NCBI RefSeq assembly: GCF_900198195.1
Contig: NZ_LT899436.1
Span: 496,001-560,000 of the forward strand
DNA: 64,000 nucleotides
Source of the DNA: Tenacibaculum jejuense
Lineage (GTDB): Bacteria; Bacteroidota; Bacteroidia; Flavobacteriales; Flavobacteriaceae
Direction of reading: 5' to 3'
Both the position numbers and the translations under genes were made by a program. The notes under the pieces are model-generated. The model was not told the origin of the DNA. It worked only from the letters and a program-made list of their open reading frames with translations, and made no database searches. Of this stretch, positions 52,773-62,641 are shown one piece after another (within the stretch, counting starts at the first letter, position 1; each line of letters opens with the position of its first letter).

Positions 52773-53498
52773 ATGGAAAATTCATTCAATCCTTTTGATA
52801 ATCCATCAAATAGAGTTTTGGTAGCTCAGTCAACAGAAGTAGAACGCGTTGCATTTTATAAGAAAACTTATGCTCATGTGGCTGGAGGAGTATTATTATT
52901 TGTATTATTTGAATATGTGTTGTTACAGAGTTCTGCTATTGTAGAATTCGCTTTATCAATGACACAAGGTTACAGATGGTTACTTCTTTTAGGAGGTTTC
53001 ATGTTGATAACAAATTATGCAGAAAGTACAGCGTTAAAAACAACAGATAAGAATTTACAATACATGGCTTATGCAGGTTATGTATTTGCAGAAGCATTTA
53101 TCTTTATACCGTTAATTTTTATAGCTATTGCTTATACAGATGGACAAGGTTTCGCAATACTGCAACAAGCAGGGATTGTAACACTAACACTTTTTGCTGG
53201 TTTATCTGCAGTGGTATTAATGACTAAAAAAGACTTTTCTTTTTTAAGATCAGCTTTAACTATAGGTTTTTTTATAGCAATTGGCTTAATTATAGCAGGA
53301 TCATTATTCGGATTTAACTTAGGCTTATGGTTCTCTGTAGGAATGTGTGTTTTAGCTGGAGGATCAATTTTATATCAAACATCTAACCTAGTTCATAGAT
53401 TTACTACGGAAGATTATATTCCTGCTGCAATTGGTTTATTTGCATCGCTAATGTTATTATTCTGGTATGTATTAAGAATTTTTATGAGTAGAGACTAA
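52773..53498 (+). CDS. Bax inhibitor-1/YccA family membrane protein
   Basis: This 241-aa protein has seven membrane helices after a short cytoplasmic N-terminus (MENSFNPFDNPSNRV). The pattern FYKKTYAHVAGGVLLFVLFE opens the BI-1 fold and the last helices carry RFTTEDYIPAAIGLFASLML. Bacterial YccA modulates the FtsH protease, and related proteins leak calcium. No partner gene is adjacent. A terminator follows. Confidence 0.87.
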   Translation: MENSFNPFDNPSNRVLVAQSTEVERVAFYKKTYAHVAGGVLLFVLFEYVLLQSSAIVEFALSMTQGYRWLLLLGGFMLITNYAESTALKTTDKNLQYMAYAGYVFAEAFIFIPLIFIAIAYTDGQGFAILQQAGIVTLTLFAGLSAVVLMTKKDFSFLRSALTIGFFIAIGLIIAGSLFGFNLGLWFSVGMCVLAGGSILYQTSNLVHRFTTEDYIPAAIGLFASLMLLFWYVLRIFMSRD

Positions 53499-53520
53499 TT
53501 ATAAAAATTACTATATTTAA

Positions 53521-53552
53521 AAAAAGCTCGTCTAATTTTAGACGAGCTTTTT
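53521..53552 (+). terminator. Terminator after the Bax-inhibitor-like gene
   Basis: AAAGCTCGTCTA and TAGACGAGCTTT (within 53523-53550) form a stem of about 12 bp followed by TTTTTT. Confidence 0.85.
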
Positions 53553-53584
53553 TATCTTTATAAGATAAGTTAAATAGTTAAAAT

Positions 53585-54235
53585 TTGATTGCAGAAGCTC
53601 TAGATAATTACTTTCCAGAATTAGCTAAAATGCCAAGTTTAAAAAATGAATTGATTGCAATAAGCTCAATTGTTGATATGGAGGCAGGAACTGTTATTTT
53701 AAAACAAGGAGATTATGTAAAGTCAATTCCACTGTTAGTTTCTGGACTAGCAAAGGTGTTTAAAGAGGAGTCAGTTAATGGAAATGAGGTGTTGTTATAT
53801 TACATAAAACCAGGAGAGAGTTGTGTTATGTCTGTTATCACTTTAATTAAACAACAAAAAAGTAGTGTCAAGGCAATTTTAGAAGAAGATTCCAAAATAG
53901 TATTGATTCCAGCAAATAAAGCTTTTGAAATTGCTAAAAAATATCCAAAATGGAATGAATTCATCTATGACTTATTTGATTTGAAATTTGATGAATTGCT
54001 TAATATTATTGAGATTTTAACTTTTTCTAATAAAAATGTACGTTTACTAGAATATTTAAAGAAAGAAACTTCTCTTAAAAAAAATAATACATTACAAACT
54101 ACACATCAACAAATTGCTTACGAGTTAGGTTCTTCTAGAGAAGTTATCTCCAGATTGCTGAAAAAATTAGAAGTTGATGGTTTGGTAAAATTAGGACAAG
54201 GTAAAGTAACTCTTATCAGCCAAAACTTTAGCTAA
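53585..54235 (+). CDS. Crp/Fnr-family transcriptional regulator
   Basis: This 216-aa protein starts with TTG at 53585. It has a cyclic-nucleotide-binding-like beta barrel (about 25-120; GDYVKSIPLLVSGLAKVFKE) without the cysteines of an Fnr iron-sulfur cluster, and a C-terminal winged helix with SSREVISRLLKKLE. In flavobacteria it is often next to DUF2892 genes and linked to oxidative or sulfur stress. The DUF2892 gene 114 bases downstream is its likely target. Confidence 0.85.
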   Translation: MIAEALDNYFPELAKMPSLKNELIAISSIVDMEAGTVILKQGDYVKSIPLLVSGLAKVFKEESVNGNEVLLYYIKPGESCVMSVITLIKQQKSSVKAILEEDSKIVLIPANKAFEIAKKYPKWNEFIYDLFDLKFDELLNIIEILTFSNKNVRLLEYLKKETSLKKNNTLQTTHQQIAYELGSSREVISRLLKKLEVDGLVKLGQGKVTLISQNFS

Positions 54236-54349
54236 ACCCTTCCTTTTTTAAAACTTCCTGAAATATAATATAGTCTTGTAACAAATGTCACTGCATGAAT
54301 CATGCATAGAAATTATTTTTGATTTATAAAATTCGTAAAGACATTAAAC

Positions 54350-54559
54350 ATGAAAAAAAATATGGGCGGTATCGACCGCATTGTTAGAATCTTTTTAGTA
54401 GTTGTAATAGCAGGATTGTTTTGGAAAGGAATTATTGTAGGTACTTTAGCTTATGTTTTACTTTCTTTGGCTATTGTTTTATTGCTCACTAGTTTTGTTA
54501 ATTTTTGTCCTTTGTACAAGTTAATAGGACTTAATACTCTTAAAAAAAGTAGTAAATAA
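54350..54559 (+). CDS. DUF2892 small membrane protein
   Basis: This 69-aa protein has two closely spaced helices (about 11-30 and 31-50) and the family motif MGGIDRIVRIF at the start, with FCPLYKLIGLNT at the end. DUF2892 proteins occur with rhodanese and sulfide-handling genes; the function is not defined. It has its own start 114 bases after the Crp-like regulator. No -7 box is clear. Confidence 0.85.
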   Translation: MKKNMGGIDRIVRIFLVVVIAGLFWKGIIVGTLAYVLLSLAIVLLLTSFVNFCPLYKLIGLNTLKKSSK

Positions 54560-54797
54560 AATCTAACCTGATTTGAAGTGAGTTTGATATAAAAATTTAA
54601 GATGATTAAGATTATCAATTCGAGAGATTTTCGATAGAAAATTGTACCGAGAAAGACAATTTTGATTACTAAAAGATTGTTGTCGAGGTAAAATTCTTTT
54701 CCAGAATTTCACTTGAACTCAAACGAGTTAGATTATAGCTTTAATTCTTTTATTGCTTATCTAAAAAGCACATTTTTAATGATTTTGAAAATGTGTT

Positions 54798-55562
54798 TTA
54801 ACTCTCCAGCCATTTTCTAAATTCAGATGTAGTAGCAGTGCTTGTCATAGGTTTTTCTTTGCAGCCAGTAACTGTAAGTAATAATCTATTTTTAAAGTGA
54901 TTTTCAATATTTTCAATGTAATCAATACTTATAATCTCACTTCTATTAATCTTAAAAAACTTGTTTGGGTTTAGTTGTTTTAAAATAGAGCTTAAGTTCT
55001 GAGAAATCGTATGACGTTTACCGTTAGTATCTGTAGCAATACAAAAATCACCTGAAGCTTCTATTAATGTAATTTCATTAACATTTAAAAGCTGAATTCC
55101 TGTACTTTTCTTAATAACAAATCGTTTTTTATAATTGGTTTCTTCTTCCTTTAAAGCTGACTTTAGTTCTGTAATAATTTTGGTGTCTAAATTATTATAA
55201 TCTCCCTTTTGAAATAACGCTTTATACTTTTCAATAGCTTTATTGAAGTCAAGTTTTGTATACGGTTTTAAAATATAGGCAATTCCGTTTGTGTTGAAAG
55301 CTTTAAATAAATATTCGTCATGAGCAGAACAAAATATAATTGGAGCTTCTAAATTAATTTCATCAAATAAATCGAATGATATTCCATCTAACAATTGAAT
55401 GTCCGATAAAATAAAATCATAAGAATTTTGGAGTAACATTGTTCTCCCGTCTTTTATAGATCTAGCCCAATCGTGTTGTACTTCGATTTCAAAAAAGTCA
55501 TTTAAATAATTTAATAGCTTTTTATATGCAGGAACTTCGTCTTCTAAAATTAAAATTTTCAT
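54798..55562 (-). CDS. LytTR-family response regulator
   Basis: This 254-aa protein has an N-terminal receiver (ILEDEVPAYKKLL; phosphoacceptor Asp in ILSDIQLLDG near residue 54; KPYT lysine) and a C-terminal LytTR DNA-binding domain (about 145-250; RSEIISIDYIENIE). It is the partner of the kinase gene ten bases upstream on the minus strand. Confidence 0.9.
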   Translation of the reverse strand: MKILILEDEVPAYKKLLNYLNDFFEIEVQHDWARSIKDGRTMLLQNSYDFILSDIQLLDGISFDLFDEINLEAPIIFCSAHDEYLFKAFNTNGIAYILKPYTKLDFNKAIEKYKALFQKGDYNNLDTKIITELKSALKEEETNYKKRFVIKKSTGIQLLNVNEITLIEASGDFCIATDTNGKRHTISQNLSSILKQLNPNKFFKINRSEIISIDYIENIENHFKNRLLLTVTGCKEKPMTSTATTSEFRKWLES

Positions 55563-55572
55563 AAGCGGTATT

Positions 55573-56580
55573 TTATTCAGATAGTTTAATGATAGGAATA
55601 GAAACTTTAAAGTTATGATCTGTATTTATAATACTAATTTCTTGATCGGATAATAATTGATATCTCGTTTTTAAATTATCTAATCCGGTTCCTAGTGAAT
55701 CGTTTTTAACCTTAAAATTCGATTTTGTATTTACTACAGTTAAACGATTTTCATCTATAGTTATCGATGCTTGAATTGGTTGTTGTCCGTCGGGTTTATT
55801 GTGTTTTACTACATTTTCTAATAATGTTTGAATAGCACCTGTTGGAATAAATGAATCTTTAAGGCTTACATTTTTAATGACTTCAAAATCATAATCATAC
55901 TCGAATCTTGTTTTTATTAAGAAGATATAATTTTCGGCAAATTGTATTTCTTTAGAAAGTTCCATAACCTCAGAATCTTTAGTTTGAATGAGGTAACGAT
56001 ATATTAAAGACAATCGATTGATGTATTCTTTTGCTTTTTCAGAATCTGTATCAATTAAACTATCTAAAGTATTTAGGTTATTAAATAGAAAATGCGGATC
56101 GATTTGAGAGCGTAATAACTTTAATTCGTTTTCTTTTTGTTGTTTTTCAACTTTTAAAAATTGAGTTTGTCCTTCATAAAATTTCTTGATTAATAAAATT
56201 CCCAAAGGAAACCCAATCATGTCTGTAGCATCATATAAACCTGCTTGAAGGAATAAAAGAAAATTAGGAAAATCACTCCAACTTCTTCCTGCGGTTACAA
56301 AACCTACGAGTCTATCTAAACAACCAATAGTAGTCAATACAGCCAAACTAATAAAGAAGAAAGTTGTGTATTTTTTTGCATTAATTAAGTATCTAGGAAT
56401 AATAAAATACAAGAAAATTAAGATAAGTATAATAGAAGAAACTGTATCTAAAGGTAAATCAATAATGTATTCAATAAGTTTATTTTCACTTCTGTAATAA
56501 TCTATTCCATTTAAAATGGTTGTAGCTCCGTATAACAAAGCGAGTAGTATCCAGTCAGATTTATTAAGTTTGGTATTCAT
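55573..56580 (-). CDS. LytS/YpdA-like sensor histidine kinase
   Basis: The 335-aa product from ATG 56580 (a TTG start at 56610 is rejected) has four membrane helices (about 10-135) and a His_kinase domain with RSQIDPHFLFNNLNTLD (phospho-His near 168) and a C-terminal ATPase region (LENVVKHNKP, GTGLDNLKTRY). It lacks a distinct periplasmic sensor. It forms an operon with the LytTR regulator. Confidence 0.88.
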   Translation of the reverse strand: MNTKLNKSDWILLALLYGATTILNGIDYYRSENKLIEYIIDLPLDTVSSIILILIFLYFIIPRYLINAKKYTTFFFISLAVLTTIGCLDRLVGFVTAGRSWSDFPNFLLFLQAGLYDATDMIGFPLGILLIKKFYEGQTQFLKVEKQQKENELKLLRSQIDPHFLFNNLNTLDSLIDTDSEKAKEYINRLSLIYRYLIQTKDSEVMELSKEIQFAENYIFLIKTRFEYDYDFEVIKNVSLKDSFIPTGAIQTLLENVVKHNKPDGQQPIQASITIDENRLTVVNTKSNFKVKNDSLGTGLDNLKTRYQLLSDQEISIINTDHNFKVSIPIIKLSE

Positions 56581-56800
56581 GTGATTTTTGTTGAAAATAA
56601 AATCAAACAATATGCTATAGAAAAATTAAATATACACAGATTAATTGGCTTGAGATAAAACCAAAAGTAATAGCATTATTATCTACGATAATAAGTTATA
56701 GTATAATGTTTAATAGAATGATTAGCGTTAGGAGATTGTAAAGTAAAATTAGGGCTAGAACTTTTAAGTAAAAGCCCTAATAGCTATAATTGTTGTTGGC

Positions 56801-57583
56801 TTATTCTGTTATAGAAAGCTCATTCGGAATGTGTTTTTTCATAATATACATTCCATAAAATAGACAGGGTAATGTAATAATAACTGTAAAAATAGCTCCA
56901 GTTAAATCTGTTTCACTGATACCTTCTGGTTTAAAATTCACACCAATATCGTCAAGTTTTGCTGCAAAATCGATAAGCATATGAATTATAATTAATGGAT
57001 AAATTCTTTTGGTTACAATTAATAAAGCTCCAAACATAACTCCAATAAAGGTTGCAAAGAAAAATTGTGAAATCTCACCGTAAACTCCTTTATCGAATTT
57101 TATAAAATGTAGTAATCCAAAAATAGTAGCTGCTATAAGTACAGATTTAATTATTGATTTTTTTGAATCACCAAAGTACTTTATCAGAAGAGGTATTAAG
57201 ACACTTCTTAAACTTAATTCTTCAGCAATACCAATACTTAAACAGTAAGTTAATAAGACAATTAAGTTAGTGGTTGTAAAATTTGGAATATCATCAGCGA
57301 ATAATAAATTTAATCCAACGATATAAACCAATGGAAAAATTAGTAATAATTTTTTCTCGATTTTAACCGGTCTGATACCACTAAATTTAACTAAATCTAG
57401 TTTCTTGACTATTAAGATTGAAATTATACCTAGTATAATGTTACTTACTGTTTTTGTTACTAAAACAATATTATAATTTTCAACATTATGAAAAATCAAA
57501 TAACTCTTTATGTTGACGTTAATAATAGATTTTAGTAAGATTAAGATGATAAATAAAATTGTGTATTGTAATGCCTTTTTCAT
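56801..57583 (-). CDS. CPBP-family intramembrane metalloprotease
   Basis: This 260-aa protein has about seven membrane helices. All CPBP/Abi motifs are present: EELSLR (about residue 121), FGLLHFIKF (about 155) and HMLIDFAAK (about 200). They supply the Glu, His and Asp residues of the Rce1-like active site. It starts five bases after the TonB-dependent receptor stop, so it is cotranscribed. In other bacteria CPBP proteins process peptides or give immunity to bacteriocins, so a link to a peptide taken up by the receptor is possible. Confidence 0.85.
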   Translation of the reverse strand: MKKALQYTILFIILILLKSIINVNIKSYLIFHNVENYNIVLVTKTVSNIILGIISILIVKKLDLVKFSGIRPVKIEKKLLLIFPLVYIVGLNLLFADDIPNFTTTNLIVLLTYCLSIGIAEELSLRSVLIPLLIKYFGDSKKSIIKSVLIAATIFGLLHFIKFDKGVYGEISQFFFATFIGVMFGALLIVTKRIYPLIIIHMLIDFAAKLDDIGVNFKPEGISETDLTGAIFTVIITLPCLFYGMYIMKKHIPNELSITE

Positions 57584-57588
57584 AGTAA

Positions 57589-59970
57589 TTAGTTGTTGTT
57601 ATCTATTCTATTTTGTTCTTCTTCAGATGCATTTCTTTTTGCTTTTTTCTTTCCGAATCTAGATCCGAAACTATACGTTAATCGTAGTTGAACATTTTGA
57701 CGAGATCCGTTACTTTCAATATTAGCATCAATATTATCGTAATTAACAGTACCAACAAAACCTCTGTTCAATACTTTGTTAATGCCTAAGTTAACTTTTA
57801 ACTTGTCATCTAAGAACTTTTTACCAAAAGAGAAACTTAAATCTCCTATCCAACCAGCATCAATTTGTCCTTCTAAAGCTCCAGTACCAAAGTAACTAGA
57901 CATTTCCGCATTAATATCCCAAGGTAATTTGTAACTAGCTTGCGTATACCAACCTAAATTCCATTTAGATAAAAATAAGTTCGGACTTAATTCATTTGAT
58001 TCAAATTTGTTGTAATCTACAATGAAACCTGTAAATCCGTCAAGATTTTCAATAAAGCTTAAAGGTCCGAATAATCTGAAGTTCCAGTTTTGTCTATCTT
58101 GAAGATTAATGGTTGTTCTAGAAATTTGTGCTGTTGCATCATCTTGTGAGATAAATAAGAATAAATCGTCACTAGTTTCACTATAACTTACGGTAAAAAA
58201 AGGTTGATTATCAAAAGTTAAATTAAACTGTAAGTTGTTTGTAAATGCTGGTTTTAAAGCTGGGTTACCAACTTCAGAAGTTAAAGGATCGTAAAGAGTA
58301 ACAAAAGAATTTAAACTATTATAGTTTGGTCTTCTAATTCTATAACTATATGCAACATTTGCTCCTAACTTTTCTGTAAGTTTTTTGCTTAAAGAAGCAC
58401 TTGGGAAAAGTTGAGAAATAATTCGAGTTCTAGTTTCATCAGTAGATGTAGATGTTCCTCTGGTATCACTGTTTTCGTATCGAACACCTGCAGATAAAGA
58501 CCAATCACTCCATTTATAATTTACTTTTGTGTATAGTGCAAAAATTCTTTCATCGATAATAAAACGATTGCTATCATCAGCTTGAAAATCGAAATCACCA
58601 CTAGCATTTTGCGTAAATAATTTTAGGTCGCTATCTGTATCTACATCAGAAAATTTAGAACCAAAACTAACTTTAAATTCATCTGTAATATTTTTATTGT
58701 AATCAGCTTTAATAGTTTTAATGGTGTATTTTCCATCTTGTAAGTATCGTTGATTAACAAATGGTACAGTATTACCATCTACATCTTCAATGGTATTTAT
58801 ATTTTCATTAATAAAGTTTACATAATTAAAGTCTAAAATAAACTTATCATGATCTGATTTAAATTCATAATACGGATTAATACTAAATGTATTTCGTTCT
58901 CTATCAAAAGAGTTTTCAGTTACAAAACGTTCCATATTAGTTGAAGAACGCACTTCAGTATTACTACTACCAACTCTATCAGACATTGTGTTGTTATATC
59001 GAGTACTAAAACCAATAGTGTTTTTATCATTAATATAGTAGTCAATACTACCAGACAACCAAGTGTTTTTTGGGTCGAAAGGTTCAATAGTTGCTTGGTC
59101 ATAAGTAACTGTTTCATTTGTTCCTGGATCTACAACTCTACGATTGATAAAAAGATCGTTTCTCCATGTTGGTGCAGAATATCCAGTACTTAATTGCCAA
59201 TTTAATTTGTTTTTATAACTAGCAATAGAAGCATTAGCACCATATTCAATTCCTTCATCTTCACCAACCCAAACTCCAACAGATCCGTGAGTTCCTAAAC
59301 GAACATTCTTTTTTAAGATGATATTTATAATTGGACCAGAACCTTCTGCATCAAATTCAGCTCCAGGTTGTTCTATTAATTCTACTTTAGCAATATTATC
59401 GGCAGGTAAGTTTTGTAATAGAGTTTCTACATCCATATAGTCAGTAGTTTTTCCATTAATCAAAATTCGAATGTCCGATCGTCCGGCAAAATTAATTCCA
59501 TTATTGGTTACAATAACTCCAGGAACTCTTTTTACGACATCTTGTAAATTACTATTCAGCATTTCAGATTTTTCTAAATCTAAAACTAATTTTTCTGCGG
59601 TTTGCCTAATTACAGGTCTTTTACTTTGTATAACAACTTCATCAAGAGATTCATTTTCTTCTTCTAAAGTAAAATTGAAAGTTTTATTACTGTTTAATTC
59701 AAAAGCTTTAAGGTTTTTAGTTTTAAAGCCTAACATAGATATTTCAATTGTATATGTTCCTTTTTTCACTTTTTCAAAAGAATATTTTCCATTATCATCT
59801 GAAACCATTCCTTTAGGAAGTGCACCTTTTTCTTTACTTAATAGAATAACATTGGCAAAAGGTAAAGGTTGATTCTGTTTGTCAGTTATTTTTCCATTAA
59901 TAGAAAATTGAGCTGACAGGTTAAAAGAACTAATAAAAAGTAAGAATAGTAGTTGTTTAAATAATTTCAT
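57589..59970 (-). CDS. TonB-dependent receptor-like outer membrane protein
   Basis: The 793-aa precursor from ATG 59970 has a signal peptide (ending FNLSAQ), a carboxypeptidase-regulatory-like domain (about 20-105; INGKITDKQNQPLPFANVIL), a plug (about 120-215; LNSNLQDVVKRVPGVIVTNN) and an OMP_b-brl_3-type barrel with many aromatic strands. The C-terminus is lysine-rich rather than ending in an aromatic residue. Such receptors import siderophores, peptides or glycans; no specificity is seen. Operon with the CPBP protease. Confidence 0.85.
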   Translation of the reverse strand: MKLFKQLLFLLFISSFNLSAQFSINGKITDKQNQPLPFANVILLSKEKGALPKGMVSDDNGKYSFEKVKKGTYTIEISMLGFKTKNLKAFELNSNKTFNFTLEEENESLDEVVIQSKRPVIRQTAEKLVLDLEKSEMLNSNLQDVVKRVPGVIVTNNGINFAGRSDIRILINGKTTDYMDVETLLQNLPADNIAKVELIEQPGAEFDAEGSGPIINIILKKNVRLGTHGSVGVWVGEDEGIEYGANASIASYKNKLNWQLSTGYSAPTWRNDLFINRRVVDPGTNETVTYDQATIEPFDPKNTWLSGSIDYYINDKNTIGFSTRYNNTMSDRVGSSNTEVRSSTNMERFVTENSFDRERNTFSINPYYEFKSDHDKFILDFNYVNFINENINTIEDVDGNTVPFVNQRYLQDGKYTIKTIKADYNKNITDEFKVSFGSKFSDVDTDSDLKLFTQNASGDFDFQADDSNRFIIDERIFALYTKVNYKWSDWSLSAGVRYENSDTRGTSTSTDETRTRIISQLFPSASLSKKLTEKLGANVAYSYRIRRPNYNSLNSFVTLYDPLTSEVGNPALKPAFTNNLQFNLTFDNQPFFTVSYSETSDDLFLFISQDDATAQISRTTINLQDRQNWNFRLFGPLSFIENLDGFTGFIVDYNKFESNELSPNLFLSKWNLGWYTQASYKLPWDINAEMSSYFGTGALEGQIDAGWIGDLSFSFGKKFLDDKLKVNLGINKVLNRGFVGTVNYDNIDANIESNGSRQNVQLRLTYSFGSRFGKKKAKRNASEEEQNRIDNNN

Positions 59971-59999
59971 AATTGAATTTTTATTTTTTAAAGACAATT

Positions 60000-60030
60000 C
60001 AAAACTATAATTGTTACAAGGTATATGAAA
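60000..60030 (-). promoter_or_regulatory. Probable promoter of the TonB-dependent receptor operon
   Basis: On the minus strand TAGTTTTG (60007-60000) fits TAnnTTTG. Exactly 19 bases upstream is TTTC (60030-60027), one base from the -33 TTTG. The start codon at 59970 is about 30 bases downstream. Confidence 0.55.
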
Positions 60031-60268
60031 TGTAAAACTGTTGAATTGGGATAAAAATAGGTTGAAACAGACTTTTATAAAGTCAATCTATATTATTCCA
60101 AATCTTTAGCTAATAATCAATAGTTTATAGGAAGTTGATGAAATTGCTTTAATATTCTGTTTAAATCTTTATTAATAATGTAGTGATCTTATTGATTAAC
60201 ATGTGTTTATAAGTGTTTTTTTATGTGAAAATCTGCATATTAGTTGCAATAATTTGAATAAGAGTATG

Positions 60269-60299
60269 TATATTTGGTTAACCAATTTAATTAACCAAA
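60269..60299 (+). promoter_or_regulatory. -7 element overlapping an inverted repeat
   Basis: TATATTTG (60269-60276) matches the -7 box. TTTGGTTAA (60273-60281) and TTAACCAAA (60291-60299) form a perfect 9-bp inverted repeat that starts within it, with a nine-base spacer. If this is the promoter of the protease gene at 60588, its leader would be about 300 bases. It may be an operator. Confidence 0.45.
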
Positions 60300-60587
60300 A
60301 TCCCCTATTATATGAAAACTTACTTAATTCCCTTAAAAACAATAGCTAACCATTGTAGTCCTAAATTAATAATATGATAAATGGATAGCATTCTAATTAG
60401 ATGCACCATGTGGTAGCTGTTGCTTAACACAGCATAATTTATCCGGATATTTTATTGAAAAGTATGAAGTCTTTTTAGGCTTTATAGTAGTATTTATTGA
60501 TAGCTTTTAAAATGTAAGTTTTATAGGCCTAGCTAACCTTATATCTCATTTTAACTATCTCCCAACCAATTTTTTTTAATAGAAAAC

Positions 60588-62612
60588 ATGAAAACAAACT
60601 TTAAGTTGTTGGTATTGTATGTGCTAACAATGTCTTTAACGTGCACTGCACAAAAAATTAAACCTAGAGAACGTATTTTATCAGCTCAATCTGAAGGACA
60701 GAAATTTGAAGAAATAAATCTTTTTAATTTCGGAAAGAATAGTAGAAGGAAACAACGAATCAAGATTCCTAAAGAATTGAAAAACTATGAATTATTATCG
60801 TTGAGTTCTCGCGTAATGGGACGTTTTTCGAATTCAAATTCATCTCCTGAAGCTATGATTTTGCCTTTGCCCAATAAATCGTCTACAATGATTTTACAAT
60901 TGGTAAAAGTTTCTCTTAAGTCAGATGATTATTCTTCAAAAGAATTACCATCTAAACAAATAACTAAACCTTTAGAAATTACTCATTATCGAGGAATTAT
61001 AAAAAATGAAAGTAATTCGAGAGTTGCTATGTCTATTCGAAATGGTGAAATATACGGTTATATAAGCCTAGATGATAAAGTAGGGAATTTTGTTTTAGGA
61101 AAAATTAAAGGAAGTAACGAACATATTCTTTATGAAGATAAAGATATAAGTCACTTAAATGATTTTAAATGTCAAATAGAAAAATTACATCATCTTAAAG
61201 CGCCTAAAGAATTAGAAAAAAAGAGTAAACAACCAGCAGCAAATGCAGGTAAATGCCCAAAAATCTTTTTTGATATTGCGAATGATGTGGTAAGAGATAA
61301 AGGAGGGGCAAGTGCTGCGTCAGCTTTTGTTGAAGCTATGTTCAATCAAGTTGCTATTCTTTATAATGATGAAGGAGTTAATTTGAAACTTTCAGGAATT
61401 AGATCTTGGACTTCAACAGCGCCTTTTAATGACCTAGATAGCTATAGAAGCTACAGAAATAGAAACGGATTTAATGGTGATTTAGGCCATTTTGTAACCT
61501 ATAATTATTCAGGAGGAGTTGCTTGGGTTAATGCACTTTGTGGCTCGTATCGTTATGGTTTATCTGGTATTTATAGAAATTATTCGAATGTACCTCGTTA
61601 CTCGTGGAATATTTCAACAATTGCTCACGAACTAGGACATAATTTTGGTTCTAGTCATACACATGCTTGTGTTTGGAATGGAAATAATACTGCTATCGAT
61701 GGTTGTTATCAAACAGAAGGAAATTGTAGTAGACCAGGAGCTCCTTCAGACGGAGGAACAATCATGAGTTATTGTCATCTTAATAGTGTAGGAACAAACC
61801 TTAGAAAAGGATTTGGTTCACAGCCTGCAAGTGTGATACGAAGAAGTATTAACAGAGCAAGTTGTGTGGATTCGTGTTCAGACAACGGAGGAGGAGGTAA
61901 TGGAGATGAAGTGAGTTGTGCGGGAGTTAACAATTGGGCAGAGAATACAAATTATACAGCTGGAGATAAAGTAGTATATAATGGTAGACTGTTTGAAAGA
62001 ACTGGGAATAACGACTGGAATGATTTAGGAGCCTGTAGTAGCGATAATTGTTATGGCGTAGATGAATGGACTAGTGAAGCCAATTACAAAGATGGAGATT
62101 TAGTTGTTTATCAAGGTAATTTATTTAAAAGAGAAAATAACGATTGGACAGGTTTAGGTTCTTGTGATAATCAAAATGGAGATCCATGTTCAGGAATTGA
62201 TCCTTGGCAAGAAAATACAAACTATCAGGCAGGAGATAAAGTTATTTACCAAGGAAAAGCATTCGAATGGAATGGAGCTGAATGGATAGAATTAGCAACT
62301 TGTTCTTCACAACCAGGAATCAAATTAAACTCTCTAAGTAAAAATAACTTTAAAAAAATTGCTCTTAATGTGTATCCCAATCCTGTAAAGGAATTTTTAA
62401 ACTTCAAAGTAAAACACATGAAAGCTAAAGAAACTAAAGTAAGTCTTAGAAACATCTTAGGGAAGTTAGTATTAACTAAACAAGTTAACAGAATTTCTCC
62501 AGGAGCTACAGTTTCAGAAAAAATTGATGTAAAAGCTTTGCCTAAAGGAATCTATCTATTAAAAATTACGAATGGAAAAACAAGTGTTGCTAAAAGAGTT
62601 ATGATAAAATAA
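60588..62612 (+). CDS. Secreted M12B-like zinc metalloprotease with three carbohydrate-binding modules and T9SS domain
   Basis: This 674-aa precursor has a signal peptide (about 1-21), a propeptide (about 22-215), a reprolysin-like catalytic domain with HELGHNFGSSH (His347, Glu348, His351, His357) and the Met-turn GTIMSYCH (about 392). Three repeats of about 40 residues (about 444-480, 490-527, 535-572) follow, each with W/WT/Y..GD.VVY.G..F and a Cys pair, as in CBM5/12 chitin-binding modules. The last 80 residues (VYPNPVKEFLNF to the C-terminal RVMIK) are a type A T9SS sorting domain. Probably a surface or secreted protease targeted to a polysaccharide such as chitin. Confidence 0.88.
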   Translation: MKTNFKLLVLYVLTMSLTCTAQKIKPRERILSAQSEGQKFEEINLFNFGKNSRRKQRIKIPKELKNYELLSLSSRVMGRFSNSNSSPEAMILPLPNKSSTMILQLVKVSLKSDDYSSKELPSKQITKPLEITHYRGIIKNESNSRVAMSIRNGEIYGYISLDDKVGNFVLGKIKGSNEHILYEDKDISHLNDFKCQIEKLHHLKAPKELEKKSKQPAANAGKCPKIFFDIANDVVRDKGGASAASAFVEAMFNQVAILYNDEGVNLKLSGIRSWTSTAPFNDLDSYRSYRNRNGFNGDLGHFVTYNYSGGVAWVNALCGSYRYGLSGIYRNYSNVPRYSWNISTIAHELGHNFGSSHTHACVWNGNNTAIDGCYQTEGNCSRPGAPSDGGTIMSYCHLNSVGTNLRKGFGSQPASVIRRSINRASCVDSCSDNGGGGNGDEVSCAGVNNWAENTNYTAGDKVVYNGRLFERTGNNDWNDLGACSSDNCYGVDEWTSEANYKDGDLVVYQGNLFKRENNDWTGLGSCDNQNGDPCSGIDPWQENTNYQAGDKVIYQGKAFEWNGAEWIELATCSSQPGIKLNSLSKNNFKKIALNVYPNPVKEFLNFKVKHMKAKETKVSLRNILGKLVLTKQVNRISPGATVSEKIDVKALPKGIYLLKITNGKTSVAKRVMIK

Positions 62613-62641
62613 GAATACTATCAACTAAAAACCAATTATAA

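Larger units (their letters stand above)
59971..60587. other. 617-bp divergent intergenic region
   Basis: No credible gene; one 20-codon frame at 60312 is too short to judge. It holds a leftward promoter for the receptor and a rightward promoter with an inverted repeat. Confidence 0.5.

Noticed and set aside
60312..60377. 20-codon ORF upstream of the metalloprotease
   Set aside because: Too short, no coding signal beyond an ATG; may be a leader frame but nothing supports it.
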